Source: Flavobacterium gelatinilyticum (GTDB lineage Bacteria > Bacteroidota > Bacteroidia > Flavobacteriales > Flavobacteriaceae). Taken from it: DNA of 64,000 nt. The DNA lies in contig NZ_CP114287.1 of NCBI RefSeq assembly GCF_027111295.1, positions 62,001 to 126,000 of the forward strand, read 5' to 3'. This document shows positions 1-8,541 of this stretch, piece after piece; the first letter of the stretch is position 1; the number at the start of each line of letters is the position of its first letter. Below the pieces are notes generated by a model that saw only the letters and a program-made list of their open reading frames with translations, was not told where the DNA came from and ran no database searches. The position numbers were made by a program, and so were the translations under genes.

Positions 1-1327
1 TGGGATCTTCATTTACAAAACCTATAATAACCTCATCTTCAATTTCAGGTCTGAAATAAACACCTCTGTTTTCTCCTGCATCTGGCGAAGAAACTCGGCA
101 CCAGATGCCCTGTTCTTCATTATTAATGATGGGAATTTTAACCAAAATCCGGTCTTCGCCGTTTGGATCGCCTTCCAGCTGGGTTACAATCCCGGCGTGA
201 AGTCCTTTGATGGCAGGAATAATTCCGGAACCTGTTGGTGTATGAATGTCAAATGTTTCAGAGAACCATTCGGGATTTAACCCAAATTGGGCATCGATCG
301 TCCAGTTTCCTTCATTTAATTCGTGGAAAACACCTGTGATATAGGCTTTTCCGTTAAAGCGGTCGCCCACGCCTTCGAGCGTGATAATCGTATTGGGTTT
401 TACGGCTGGAATTCCCTGAAATTTTACTCTTCCGCGGATTTTTGATAATTGCTGAAACAGTAATTTCGCATCGGCCCAATCCTGAAGTTCAACTTCTGTA
501 ATGGTGCCGCCGTGGCGTAATTCGAAGTTTTCGAGTTTTACAATATCAGATAAATCAGCAGCGGACAAATTGCCGTTCAGGCTCACACCTGGGTCACTGG
601 CTTCAATTTCGACCAATTCCTGATTGGTATAATCCCAGCTGTACGAAGAGACTTTTGTAAACTGATTGCGGGCGTCAATTTCGGCATCAAAATCAATTAA
701 TGAAGCGCCAAACGTAACGGTTTCAACAGATGAAGAGGAAACATCCGGTTTGCATATCTTAATTTTTCCGTTCTCTGTAAAACACAATTTTCCGTTGGCC
801 TGCGCTCTTGAAACAATGAAATCCCAGTCGGATGTATTGTACTGCACGAGCTCTTTATGGCTGAAATTGGTTGCTTCGACCTCTTTTTCCAAACCATAAG
901 CATCGATGATTTCTTCGAATACATCGCTGTCTTTTACTTCATAAAAATATTTGCTTTTTCTGCCAATGGTCAGTTTTACAGCTTCGTCTTTACATTCAAT
1001 AATCAACAGCGACGCGTTGTTTTTTATTTTAATAGAATGTTTGATGATAATGCCTTTGTAAATCGTTTCTTCATCATTGTGATAACCTGCATTTATTTCG
1101 ATTTTTTTCCCCGGAACCAGCAAATCTTCATTGCTTAATTTAAAATCCCTTTCCGAAGCTTCTCCGTCTAATAGTACAATTTGCGCCATAGGAATTCGGT
1201 TGACCTCATTTTGGACCACTATACTTTTTACCTGAAAGGTTTTAGATAATTCTTCGCCTTCAATTAAAATTTTATGCGTTACTAAATCGGCACTTTTACT
1301 GGTTTGTATGACTCCGCTGTTGTTCAT
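1..1327 (-). CDS. VgrG-like spike protein of a contractile injection system (3' end outside window)
   Basis: I translated this by hand from the minus strand: an uninterrupted frame of 442 codons begins MNNSGVIQTSKSADLVTHK and is still open at the window edge. The N-terminal ~330 residues look like the gp27-like hub part of VgrG/Afp8 proteins. After residue ~360 comes the gp5-like OB-fold, seen as GLHAGIVTQLEGDPNGEDR, then IWCRVSSPDAG and VYFRPEIEDEVIIGFVNEDP, a typical VgrG/phage baseplate V signature. In the injection machine it forms the trimeric spike base beneath the tube. The ATG overlaps the stop of the upstream LysM gene (TGATG), indicating translational coupling. Whether it carries a C-terminal effector cannot be seen because that end lies outside. 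Family assignment is secure; the eCIS rather than T6SS assignment comes from the neighbours. Confidence 0.9.
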   Translation of the reverse strand, partial: MNNSGVIQTSKSADLVTHKILIEGEELSKTFQVKSIVVQNEVNRIPMAQIVLLDGEASERDFKLSNEDLLVPGKKIEINAGYHNDEETIYKGIIIKHSIKIKNNASLLIIECKDEAVKLTIGRKSKYFYEVKDSDVFEEIIDAYGLEKEVEATNFSHKELVQYNTSDWDFIVSRAQANGKLCFTENGKIKICKPDVSSSSVETVTFGASLIDFDAEIDARNQFTKVSSYSWDYTNQELVEIEASDPGVSLNGNLSAADLSDIVKLENFELRHGGTITEVELQDWADAKLLFQQLSKIRGRVKFQGIPAVKPNTIITLEGVGDRFNGKAYITGVFHELNEGNWTIDAQFGLNPEWFSETFDIHTPTGSGIIPAIKGLHAGIVTQLEGDPNGEDRILVKIPIINNEEQGIWCRVSSPDAGENRGVYFRPEIEDEVIIGFVNEDP

Positions 1328-2010
1328 CAGGATTGCTTTTGTAAAGGCGGAAAGAATAATTTCTGCCCTGTTTTTAATTTTCTGAAATTGACAATGTTGT
1401 TTACCCTCGCGACTTCGAGATAATATTTAGAATCACCGTAGATGTAATAAGACATTAAAGGCAGCGTATCGCCGTCTTTTACGACTCGGTAATGCGTTAA
1501 GTCTGGCGATTTATTGTTTTCTTTTGCAGCTCTTAGATTATCTTCTACAAATCCCTGAAACTTTGCTTTTGCAATGGCTCTTATCGGTGTACCATCGGGT
1601 TTAAAGAGTTTGAACTCGACGTCCATTTCTGTTAGCGAACCTTTAAACAGAAGGGTTCCCCAGGAAATAATCAGGTAATTTGGTTTATGCTCATCTCCAT
1701 TGTAATCCAGAATGACTTTTTTGAATTTCTCCAGATCATCAATAATTCCGTTAGGCACACTTTGGTAACCGTTGATTACACCGGATCTGTCGAACACAAA
1801 ATCGAGTTCCAGGTTTTCGGGTAATTTTTTATTGAATCGCGGCGAAACCGTACTCGTTCCTGCTGCCTGTGTGGCATCGGTTTCGATCTTATAATGAAAG
1901 GTGTATTTCTCCGGATTCATAAGCGTAGAAAATTCACCTCCTGAAATTTTGTTATTAAATTCAGGATCACTGTAAGCGGCGATTTTTAATTTTTCTAATT
2001 CTCCGGCCAT
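1327..2010 (-). CDS. LysM-containing CIS tube/baseplate adaptor protein (Afp7/gp53-like)
   Basis: A 227-aa protein. Residues 1-150 resemble the CIS tube-protein N-terminal domain found in eCIS clusters (SGGEFSTLMNPEKYTFHYKI, then a FVFDRSG segment and YLIISWGTLLFKGSL). Residues ~172-222 are a LysM module, seen as HYRVVKDGDTLPLMSYYIYG followed by RKLKTGQKLFFPP. In Afp/PVC-type machines this protein sits between the inner tube and the spike/baseplate; the LysM may fix it to the hub rather than to peptidoglycan. It lies between the DUF5908 gene and the VgrG-like gene, the usual order. Its stop codon overlaps the VgrG start. No signal peptide, as expected for a particle assembled in the cytoplasm. 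Confidence 0.85.
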   Translation of the reverse strand: MAGELEKLKIAAYSDPEFNNKISGGEFSTLMNPEKYTFHYKIETDATQAAGTSTVSPRFNKKLPENLELDFVFDRSGVINGYQSVPNGIIDDLEKFKKVILDYNGDEHKPNYLIISWGTLLFKGSLTEMDVEFKLFKPDGTPIRAIAKAKFQGFVEDNLRAAKENNKSPDLTHYRVVKDGDTLPLMSYYIYGDSKYYLEVARVNNIVNFRKLKTGQKLFFPPLQKQS

Positions 2011-2012
2011 AA

Positions 2013-2168
2013 TCAGCGTTCTTTTTTACGTTCGATGATTTTCATTACTTGTTCCACACACTCAGCCACCGGATCTTCATCTTTGCTTTTTGGAGCAGAT
2101 GGAGGCGGGGCTTTGGGACCTTCGTTCACGTTTATTTTAATGTGAAGCTCTTTTATTTCTATTGGCAT
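2013..2168 (-). CDS. DUF5908-type small eCIS protein (51 aa)
   Basis: A 51-residue ORF read by hand from the minus strand. It starts MPIEIKELHIKINVNEGP, has a proline-rich middle (KAPPPSAPKSKDEDP) and ends with a short helix (VAECVEQVMKIIERKKER). The N-terminal pattern is the one I know from DUF5908 proteins, which are encoded between tube proteins and the LysM adaptor in Bacteroidetes eCIS loci. The start lies 2 bp after the stop of the tube gene, and its stop is 2 bp before the next ATG, so it is tightly packed in the operon. Role unknown; probably structural or an assembly factor. Easily missed because of its size. Confidence 0.75.
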   Translation of the reverse strand: MPIEIKELHIKINVNEGPKAPPPSAPKSKDEDPVAECVEQVMKIIERKKER

Positions 2169-2170
2169 AA

Positions 2171-2617
2171 CTAGCTTTTAATTAAAGTGAAATAATTGTA
2201 GCTGAGCTCAAAGTTTTCGACGACAAGCTTGCTTTCTTCGGCACTAAAATCTTCTACGGCCCATTTTACGGGAAAAGCATGTACGACATTCCAGGAAATC
2301 AAAGGCTGATGTTCTTCATTCAGCAGTTTAATGGTCAGGTTTACAGGTTTAAAAGAAAAATTTTCTATTGCATCCCTGCACCAGTCAATTACAGCAGAAT
2401 CAAGCAGCATTCCTCTCTTTAAAGTCAGGTTTGGATATTTTGTTTTTACCGGAAGTTTGTGCTTGAACCTGTTTTCTCCACCTTCGGCTATTTCTTCGGT
2501 TTCAATATCCACAGACAGACCGGAAACCGACTGAAACTGATGGTCTTTTTCCTTAGAGCCAATGCCTTCAAATTCAACTAAAAAATGAAAACCGACAGGC
2601 GGATAGTAGTTAGCCAT
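2171..2617 (-). CDS. Inner tube protein, T4 gp19/Hcp-like (second copy)
   Basis: A 148-aa protein of the T4 gp19-like tail-tube family. The hallmarks are PVGFHFLVEF near the N-terminus, FQSVSGLSVDIETEEI, KYPNLTLKRGMLLDSAVIDW and the C-terminal INLLNEEHQP-like segment (LTIKLLNEEHQPLISWNV). Proteins of this family form the stacked hexameric inner tube that the sheath drives into a target. It is 2 bp from its paralogue upstream. eCIS loci normally carry several non-identical tube paralogues: one makes most of the tube while others cap or initiate it near the baseplate. The longer YPP-containing N-terminus and the position next to the adaptor genes suggest this is the baseplate-proximal copy, which is inference. 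Confidence 0.9.
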   Translation of the reverse strand: MANYYPPVGFHFLVEFEGIGSKEKDHQFQSVSGLSVDIETEEIAEGGENRFKHKLPVKTKYPNLTLKRGMLLDSAVIDWCRDAIENFSFKPVNLTIKLLNEEHQPLISWNVVHAFPVKWAVEDFSAEESKLVVENFELSYNYFTLIKS

Positions 2618-2619
2618 GA

Positions 2620-3048
2620 TTAATCATTTTGAATAGACAAACCTTCGTGTACCAGTTCCATAGATTCGATAGCGACTTCGTTTCCGTCTGCTTTTAAATC
2701 AGTAGACTGAATTTTTGTCGGCCAGGCATTTTTCACCTTCCAGGTAATTACCGGTTCGTGCTCTTCGTTTAGCAGTTTGATCGTAATATCTCTTCTTTCT
2801 ATCGTATTTAGTTTTACGGTATTCCACCAGTTGTAATACTCGTTGTCGCCTGCAAAAGTTCCTCTTTTTAGAGTAATGTTGGAGAATTTCTGCATGCCCG
2901 GCATTTTGATTTTGCTGTATTCGGGACTTGCTCCCTGACGGTATTCTATAACTTCAGTTTCAACGTCTAATCCGGAAACTTCTGTAAATCCTATTTTTGT
3001 TCCACCCCAGTCAACTGAGAAATGAAACTTTGGTAGCGGATAACTCAT
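2620..3048 (-). CDS. Inner tube protein, T4 gp19/Hcp-like (first copy)
   Basis: A 142-aa gp19-family tube protein: begins MSYPLPKFHFSVDWGGTKIG, then FTEVSGLDVETEVIEYRQGA, KFSNITLKRGTFAGDNEYYNWW and ITIKLLNEEHEPVITWKV. The order of motifs matches its neighbour at 2171-2617, so the two arose by duplication. It follows the sheath gene by 30 bp, as is usual for the major tube protein in Afp/PVC/MAC-type clusters; sheath and tube polymerise together in equal numbers. The operon arrangement suggests that this copy is the main tube subunit. Confidence 0.9.
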   Translation of the reverse strand: MSYPLPKFHFSVDWGGTKIGFTEVSGLDVETEVIEYRQGASPEYSKIKMPGMQKFSNITLKRGTFAGDNEYYNWWNTVKLNTIERRDITIKLLNEEHEPVITWKVKNAWPTKIQSTDLKADGNEVAIESMELVHEGLSIQND

Positions 3049-3078
3049 GATTTAGTATTTTTTGAGATTGATAATTAG

Positions 3079-5175
3079 TTAAGATTCCTGCATTTTATGA
3101 GAGAAACGAAGGATGATAAATTCTGCCGGACGCACAACGGCCATTCCGATTTCGACTATCATACGACCTTCCAGAATGTCGAGTGCCGACATCGTTTGTC
3201 CTAACCCGATTCTGACATAAAATGCCTGTTCCGGTTTTGCTCCGGCCAAAGCTCCGGCTCTCCATTGCAGGATCAGGAAGTTCTCGATCATGGCGCGGAC
3301 TCTTATCCAGGTATTGGCATCGTTGGGTTCAAACACAAACTGCTCGGTTGCTTTTTTGATAGATTCTTCGGCCATGTTAAAGAAACGTCTCACCGGAACA
3401 TAACGCCATTCGTTGTCATTTCCCGCCAAAGTTCTGGAACCCCAAACGAGTGTTCCTTTTCCTGTAAAGGTTCTGATTGCGTTGATGGATTTTCCGCTTA
3501 CGGTATCGATATTTAAATTGTCCTGAATGGTGTTTGTAATTTTTACCGTTGGACGTATTACGTAGTTCAGACTCACATTGGCAGGTGCTTTCCAAACGCC
3601 TCTGTCTTTGTCGACTCTTGCATACACTCCTGCGATGGCAGAACTTGGAGGAAGTGTTACCGGAAGATTGTAAATCTCTGCCAAGATTTTGTTGTACGTT
3701 GCATTGTCAAAAGTTTCAACAGCGCTTAGTTTTCTTCCGTTTAATTCGCCGTTGTTTACATCTTTTCCGTCAATTGATTCTATTGCGGTGATTACCGCAG
3801 CAAGATCAGTTGTCACAGAAGCAAAAATATTCACAACATCGGAGACATTGCTTTGAGCGGTTAAAGGAGTGTAGTTTAGAAGTTTTTTTAATTCTGTATC
3901 AAAACTGACAGCATCTGTCTGGATTAGTTTTTTCAGTTTGGTATCAGTGTTTTCATCCTGTAATTTTTTCTTTAATGTTTTTAAGTTTTTGTATACAGAA
4001 TCGATTTTGCCTGCCGCTGTAAAGTTTGAATTAAAAGTTGTCAGTGCAGTTGAAATAGCTCCTGCCAAAACCATATTTTCGTCAGAAATAGTACTAATAG
4101 CCGCGTTTGCTTCTTCGTTTACCGAATTTCTCAAAAGAGAGATTTTTTCTAAAGTAGCCAATAAAGGATTCAGTCTTTTTAAGAATTCCGTTTTTTTAGT
4201 ATCATTTGTAGTAAAATTTTCAGGAAGATTAAAACCTGTTGTATCGCTGCTGTATAACTGTAATAGCAAATCACTTATTTGTCCCTGAATTTTCTCAGAA
4301 TCAGGTTGAGATACCAGTTGAGCTATCGTTGGAGTAAATCCTGTATTTACATCTGTGATTAAGGTAAGACCCGCAGCAATTTTATCGTAAGCCTTTGCGG
4401 TATAGGAGTAATGTTTTAAAATAATTTTAGTACTGTCAAAAGCATAGTCCAGTATCGTTTCAAGATGCGGATAATAGGCTGCACCGTATTTGATAGTGTC
4501 TTTCTCAACACTGATCACATTTCGCAGCTCATCGATATTATCATCCACAGGGCTTGATTCGTCATAACTTAAGGTATCAACTATCGTAAAACGATCCTGC
4601 AGGTTTTTGCATTGCGCCAAAGCATCGTTATATAATCCGTAAAAGTCAGCAGGCAGTATACCCGATACTCTGGTAGCGTCCGGAAACACAATAAGAGTAG
4701 GCTCGTCTACTTTTTCCAGTTCCAGTAAACCGTCGCCTAAAGCTTTAGTATTGATTATTGCGGTAACAGGAGTATCTAATTCGTCTAAATCAGAACCATA
4801 ACGGCCTACTGATATGATATAACACGGTCCGCCGCCATTGGCAAAGTACAGCTGCAAGGAATAATACATTAAAAAAGGCTGTTTTGCAGCTGGCTGATCT
4901 ACTACGATAGATCTGATATCGCCATTATCAGTTAAAACATCATTAATTGTCACGTTGATTGTTGTTTCCGGTTTTGCAAAGCCAAAAAAACGTTCATATT
5001 CTAATAAAGAAGTTATACGGGTTGGTTTTAGTTTTAAATCGCCGTTGATCTTGTTTGTTGCTTTTTCGGTATACCCTATAAAAGCAGGAATCGCTGTTTC
5101 TACCTGGGCAACAGAAGGAGGAAATTTTACGATTTCCTCAACATATACCCCCGGTGTTTTGTAAGTTGTTGCCAT
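3079..5175 (-). CDS. Contractile tail sheath protein with large internal insertion
   Basis: A 698-aa sheath protein. The N-terminus (TYKTPGVYVEEIVKFPPSV) and residues 30-240 are the classic sheath fold; the C-terminal ~190 residues carry the most conserved part: LPPSSAIAGVYARVDKDRGV, GTLVWGSRTLAGNDNEWRYV, VPVRRFFNMAEESI and the terminal MAVVRPAEFIILRFSHK. Between residues ~255 and ~490 lies an inserted, mostly helical, Ser/Thr/Lys/Asp-rich region without sheath motifs, which makes this protein much longer than Afp/PVC sheaths (about 350-450 aa). Insertions at this place usually project from the outside of the sheath. It is transcribed after the unknown 278-aa gene and 30 bp ahead of the tube gene. 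Confidence 0.93.
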   Translation of the reverse strand: MATTYKTPGVYVEEIVKFPPSVAQVETAIPAFIGYTEKATNKINGDLKLKPTRITSLLEYERFFGFAKPETTINVTINDVLTDNGDIRSIVVDQPAAKQPFLMYYSLQLYFANGGGPCYIISVGRYGSDLDELDTPVTAIINTKALGDGLLELEKVDEPTLIVFPDATRVSGILPADFYGLYNDALAQCKNLQDRFTIVDTLSYDESSPVDDNIDELRNVISVEKDTIKYGAAYYPHLETILDYAFDSTKIILKHYSYTAKAYDKIAAGLTLITDVNTGFTPTIAQLVSQPDSEKIQGQISDLLLQLYSSDTTGFNLPENFTTNDTKKTEFLKRLNPLLATLEKISLLRNSVNEEANAAISTISDENMVLAGAISTALTTFNSNFTAAGKIDSVYKNLKTLKKKLQDENTDTKLKKLIQTDAVSFDTELKKLLNYTPLTAQSNVSDVVNIFASVTTDLAAVITAIESIDGKDVNNGELNGRKLSAVETFDNATYNKILAEIYNLPVTLPPSSAIAGVYARVDKDRGVWKAPANVSLNYVIRPTVKITNTIQDNLNIDTVSGKSINAIRTFTGKGTLVWGSRTLAGNDNEWRYVPVRRFFNMAEESIKKATEQFVFEPNDANTWIRVRAMIENFLILQWRAGALAGAKPEQAFYVRIGLGQTMSALDILEGRMIVEIGMAVVRPAEFIILRFSHKMQES

Positions 5176-5195
5176 AATTTATTGTTTTTTAATTA

Positions 5196-6032
5196 TTAGA
5201 TAAATATTTCAGAATAGTAATTACCGCTGATTTTTTTAATTGATTTTGCAGAAGGATTAGCATAAAGACTTTCCTCGGCCTGAGGAGGTGTAAAATCAGT
5301 CAGCGGATCAATTTCAACAAAACCGTACTGGGTGAGCGGTTTTGCGGCATTGGTTTCAATTTCGGTTTTTGCTTTTCGGTTAATGTATTTCCAAAGCGTT
5401 TTTCGGTTATCAAAATGAATTTTAAAATTCGGTCCTGTCAGTTTACCCTGGCTGGTAATGATGTTCCCCGAAGTTTTATCGCCCTTCAAAGTGAGTGATA
5501 CCAACCCGAATACGCCTTGTTTTTCTGACGGATGAAGTGTCGAAATCAAATCAGCCGTTGTTTCTTCGGATACTAAATAAGAATTAGAAATTAATTTGGT
5601 TTCGTTTATTTTAGGAAGATATTGAAACGTAATTGGCTCAGTTAAGGGCTTTACATTGCTGAAAAGGAATACTTTACTAAAAGCAAAATCCAGATTCGTA
5701 AAATTTTCAAACTGAAAGTTATTAATGGTAATAATGAAATTTAAAGTCAGGCTGGCGGGAATTTTTAAAAAAGGCTCATCCGGTTCTTTAATTTTTGTAT
5801 AAATCCTAAAACCGGTTTTACTTTTTTTAAACAGCATTTTGTGGTTTCTCAATTCAGTATTGGTTTCCAGAGTAGGCTGAATGGTTAGGAAGGAATCGAC
5901 GCTGAAGTTTTTAAGCATTTTTTCTTTATCATCGGCAGACATCGCTGCAAAGGTTTTTTCGCCGTTATCCAGATAATAGTTATGAAGAATTGTTACTTCA
6001 AACAACAAGCCGTATGTAAGATCAAAACTCAT
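5196..6032 (-). CDS. eCIS-associated protein of unknown function
   Basis: A 278-aa protein I do not recognise. It begins MSFDLTYGLLFEVTILHNYY and appears rich in beta structure, with alternating hydrophobic strands around LKIPASLTLNFIITINNFQF and FGLVSLTLKGD. There is no signal peptide or membrane segment. Its start overlaps the end of the Pvc16-like gene by 4 bp (ATGA), so it is translationally coupled to it, and the sheath gene follows 20 bp later. That position implies a structural or assembly role in the injection system, perhaps at the tail terminator or cap end. This is inferred from position only. Confidence 0.7.
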   Translation of the reverse strand: MSFDLTYGLLFEVTILHNYYLDNGEKTFAAMSADDKEKMLKNFSVDSFLTIQPTLETNTELRNHKMLFKKSKTGFRIYTKIKEPDEPFLKIPASLTLNFIITINNFQFENFTNLDFAFSKVFLFSNVKPLTEPITFQYLPKINETKLISNSYLVSEETTADLISTLHPSEKQGVFGLVSLTLKGDKTSGNIITSQGKLTGPNFKIHFDNRKTLWKYINRKAKTEIETNAAKPLTQYGFVEIDPLTDFTPPQAEESLYANPSAKSIKKISGNYYSEIFI

Positions 6033-6631
6033 GACTGATTCTTTATTTTAGTTGCGCTCTGGTAGTTGCTTACAAGCTGTCCTTCGGCCTGCGCTATATC
6101 GCGTTCAATTTGTATCAGGCTTACTTTGTACAAGGCAGACGGAAGCTGTTTACCGCCCAAAGTTCCCCAGATATAATTCAGTTCCTCAAAAGTGGGGGTA
6201 TAAAGCTCAACCGTAAATCTGAAATTTTCTACATGAGCCATCGAAACATCGTTTCGGTTGAATAAGGTATTGGCTTGTGTAAAAAGTTTTTTGCCCTGAA
6301 AAAAGGCAATGATTTTAGAGATATCTTTGAGCGAATTCACATATTTGTCTCTGTTGGCGCTGAAAAGCAGGTACAGATTTAAATTGATGACACTGTTTTT
6401 ATAAATGGTTCTGTCGCTTTCGATACTGTGATTAGGGAAATTTTTTAAAGCCGCTTCTTCGTCAAGATTAATTAAAGTAAGTGCCACCTTGTTTTTTAAC
6501 GCCCCTGCTATATCATCGTTTTGAGATTCCAGGTACGCGATATTTTCGGCTACAACCGTTTTTTCGAGCCCAATTTCATCGAGATAGTTATTTACTTGTT
6601 CTACAACTATTTGAATAATCTCAAAAATCAT
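6029..6631 (-). CDS. DUF4255/Pvc16-like tail terminator protein
   Basis: A 200-aa protein with the features of the DUF4255 (Pvc16 N-terminal) family: an initial helix IFEIIQIVVEQVNNYLDEIG, then VALTLINLDEEAALKN, and a strand block with NLYLLFSANRDKYVNSLKDI. Pvc16/Afp16 proteins cap the top of the sheath-tube assembly and set the end of polymerisation. It is the first gene of the minus-strand operon, as DUF4255 genes often are in Bacteroidetes eCIS clusters, so the operon promoter should lie in 6632-7262. The ATG at 6631 is the only sensible start. Confidence 0.88.
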   Translation of the reverse strand: MIFEIIQIVVEQVNNYLDEIGLEKTVVAENIAYLESQNDDIAGALKNKVALTLINLDEEAALKNFPNHSIESDRTIYKNSVINLNLYLLFSANRDKYVNSLKDISKIIAFFQGKKLFTQANTLFNRNDVSMAHVENFRFTVELYTPTFEELNYIWGTLGGKQLPSALYKVSLIQIERDIAQAEGQLVSNYQSATKIKNQS

Positions 6632-7262
6632 TTTCTGCTAAATTTAGGTTCTAAATTCCTGTTGGATTTACAATGGTTTACTAAAAAGTATTTTTCAGAA
6701 AGTACCATTCAAAAAATCATGTTTTAAAACAATATCGGGTATGAAATTCTGTACTGAAAAAATAAGTTCTAAGGCTCAGATGGGATAAATGGGGAAAGAT
6801 TTTCCGGCTTTGATTTGAAACTTGTGGTGTAAAAGGGAGCTTATACAACCTGTCAAATTTAGAGAAACAGAAGTGTATCAGGAAAGGGTATATTTCCCCT
6901 TTTTTTAGGGTTTAAATACCTGTTAAATAATTGATTTTAAAATATTTAGTATTTGTTTTTTTGTGTTTGCCTTTGTTGAAAAACAGGCGTAAACAATTGT
7001 AAAACCAGATGTTTTTTTATAAGAAAGAAAAGAGATAATCTATTTTCGGGAGTCTTTTTTCAAATTTATGGAAAATTAGATTTGCACCTAAAGTTTTTCA
7101 GGTGTCGCCATTTTACTCTGCAGCGATTTTCAAAAAGCAGTCATTTGAGGTTTTGCTGCAAATTTTCCCTGCTTCATTACAAAAACGGAATTTTCGATGT
7201 TCCTTTTATGAAATTTTAAAATTCAGTATGCTAAATTTGAGTGTAATGTAAAAATAGTATGT
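6632..7262. other. Divergent intergenic region between the eCIS operon and the TIM-barrel gene
   Basis: 631 bp without a credible gene, strongly AT-rich. It must hold the promoter for the minus-strand eCIS operon and probably one for the plus-strand gene at 7263. On the plus strand a TAAATTTG box (7232-7239) matches the Bacteroidetes -7 consensus TAnnTTTG and lies 23 bp before the ATG; no clear -33 partner is present. On the minus strand TAAATTTG occurs at 6854-6861, about 220 bp from the eCIS start. Both are weak promoter guesses. No repeat or RNA structure was seen. Confidence 0.4.
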
Positions 7263-7994
7263 ATGCAGATCAATACAAATTCAGATTCATTTTGGGGAGT
7301 TAAAAAGAGAATCCCCTTCTGGAAAAGATTCTTCTGGAAAGAGAAAACGACAGCTAAGGCACTTACTACTCCCGAAATAATTGGAAAATTATGCAGCGGA
7401 ATAACAATGGGAACAGAAAACCTGAAATCGTTTTTGTTTTCTACCGATATGGCCCTAATCGAAAATAATGACGCCGATGCTATCCTGGCGGTGTATCCCT
7501 TTGCGCCATCACCCAGAATAATTAAAGCTTTGATAGATTTTTCGGGTAAACCTGTAATCTGCGGTGTTGGCGGCGGTACTACAAAAGGAAAGAAATCCCT
7601 TGAAATGGCCGTATACGCTGAAGAAACCGGAGCAGCAGGAATTATCGTAAATATCCCATTTGAAAATAGAGACGTAAAAAAAATAAAAGAAAAAATAGCA
7701 ATCCCAATAGTAGCCAGTGTTGCCACATCTGATTACATCTTTTTAAAAAACAAAATAGAGGCGGGAGTTGATGTTTTTCATGTAACAGCAGGAACACAAA
7801 CTAATTCGATTATAAAAGATATAGCCACTCAGTTCCCGGGCTTTCCTGTAATGGCCACGGGAGGAAAAAGCCTCGAAAGTATAGGAGAAGCGCTCGATGC
7901 CGGCTCTCAGGCCATTGTGCTGTCGCCTCCTTCAAACAAAGATTTATTTAAAAACATGATGGTGAAATACAGAGGAAGCTTAAATAATTTTTAG
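7263..7994 (+). CDS. TIM-barrel (phosphate-binding fold) protein of unknown function
   Basis: 243 aa. After a short basic start (residues ~13-30, KKRIPFWKRFFWKE) the chain shows repeated beta/alpha units with glycine-rich strand ends: VICGVGGGTTKGKKS, GAAGIIVNIPFENRD, IPIVASVATSDYIF, AGVDVFHVTAGTQT and FPVMATGGKSLESIGEALDA. The last segment resembles the phosphate-binding end of ThiE/KDPG-aldolase/NanE-type barrels. No family catalytic signature that I know is complete, so no reaction is proposed. The basic aromatic N-terminus could let it lie on the membrane. It stands alone with its own terminator downstream (8052-8093), between the eCIS and the quinoprotein operon, and has no visible link to either. 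Confidence 0.6.
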   Translation: MQINTNSDSFWGVKKRIPFWKRFFWKEKTTAKALTTPEIIGKLCSGITMGTENLKSFLFSTDMALIENNDADAILAVYPFAPSPRIIKALIDFSGKPVICGVGGGTTKGKKSLEMAVYAEETGAAGIIVNIPFENRDVKKIKEKIAIPIVASVATSDYIFLKNKIEAGVDVFHVTAGTQTNSIIKDIATQFPGFPVMATGGKSLESIGEALDAGSQAIVLSPPSNKDLFKNMMVKYRGSLNNF

Positions 7995-8051
7995 AAATTC
8001 CAGATTGCAATCTCCGGAGGCATAAAATCCAATACTTAAAAATCCAAATTG

Positions 8052-8093
8052 AACGGGTCAAAATATCGATACGGTATTTAGGCCCGTTTTTTT
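8052..8093 (+). terminator. Rho-independent terminator after the TIM-barrel gene
   Basis: An AACGGG arm (8052-8057) pairs with CCCGTT (8083-8088), extended inside by partly complementary AAAATA/TATTT; it is followed by a run of T to 8093. It lies 58 bp after the stop codon at 7994, so it ends that transcript and separates it from the operon starting at 8542. Confidence 0.7.
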
Positions 8094-8541
8094 ATACGCA
8101 AAGTGAATTTTAGATTTTATAATTTCGATAAAGATGTAAGAAAAAACAGGTAAATATACGTACTCCTGTTTTTGAATTTTGATTTAATATTGTAAGAATA
8201 AAGAAGTCGTAAAAGTTACGGCGTTAGAGCATATAAAAATTTAATAAGTTAAGAAAACGAAGGTTTTTCAGAAGTTAAGTATCATAGTTATTAGTACTAT
8301 ATAATTGTTTTTCTTTTTTGAAAATCTGTTTGTTAAGTTGTAATTGTCTTATGTTCGGTAAACGAATAAAAAGCAATTCGAAACCGGAAGAGCAGATGTT
8401 CGGGAGGAAAATAAAAGAATTAGAATATCTATTTTATATTGTAATTATTGTAAGAAGTAATTGCTGCCTGACAGTGGTGCTTTTCATTGGATTAATTGCA
8501 GTTTTTGATTGAACGGATTATTAACTTTTAAAACTCATATT
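8094..8541. other. Leader/promoter region of the quinoprotein operon
   Basis: About 450 bp of AT-rich sequence with no gene I can support. A 64-codon open frame at 8318-8512 exists but has no family features and a poor composition (cysteine- and isoleucine-rich). Transcription of the operon must start here; I cannot name a convincing -33/-7 pair. The long leader leaves room for regulation, but no riboswitch pattern was recognised. Confidence 0.35.

Noticed and set aside
1..6631. Type VI secretion system
   Set aside because: Tube, sheath and VgrG are shared by all contractile systems, but DUF4255, DUF5908 and the LysM tube adaptor mark an eCIS; no T6SS membrane genes seen.
8318..8512. 64-codon open frame upstream of the quinoprotein operon
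   Set aside because: Composition is unlike its neighbours, no family features; it contains a duplicated MFG-K-R-I-K phrase by chance. Treated as leader sequence.
8509..8541. TTG start giving 11 extra residues to the barrel protein
   Set aside because: The ATG at 8542 begins a normal protein; the extension has no support.
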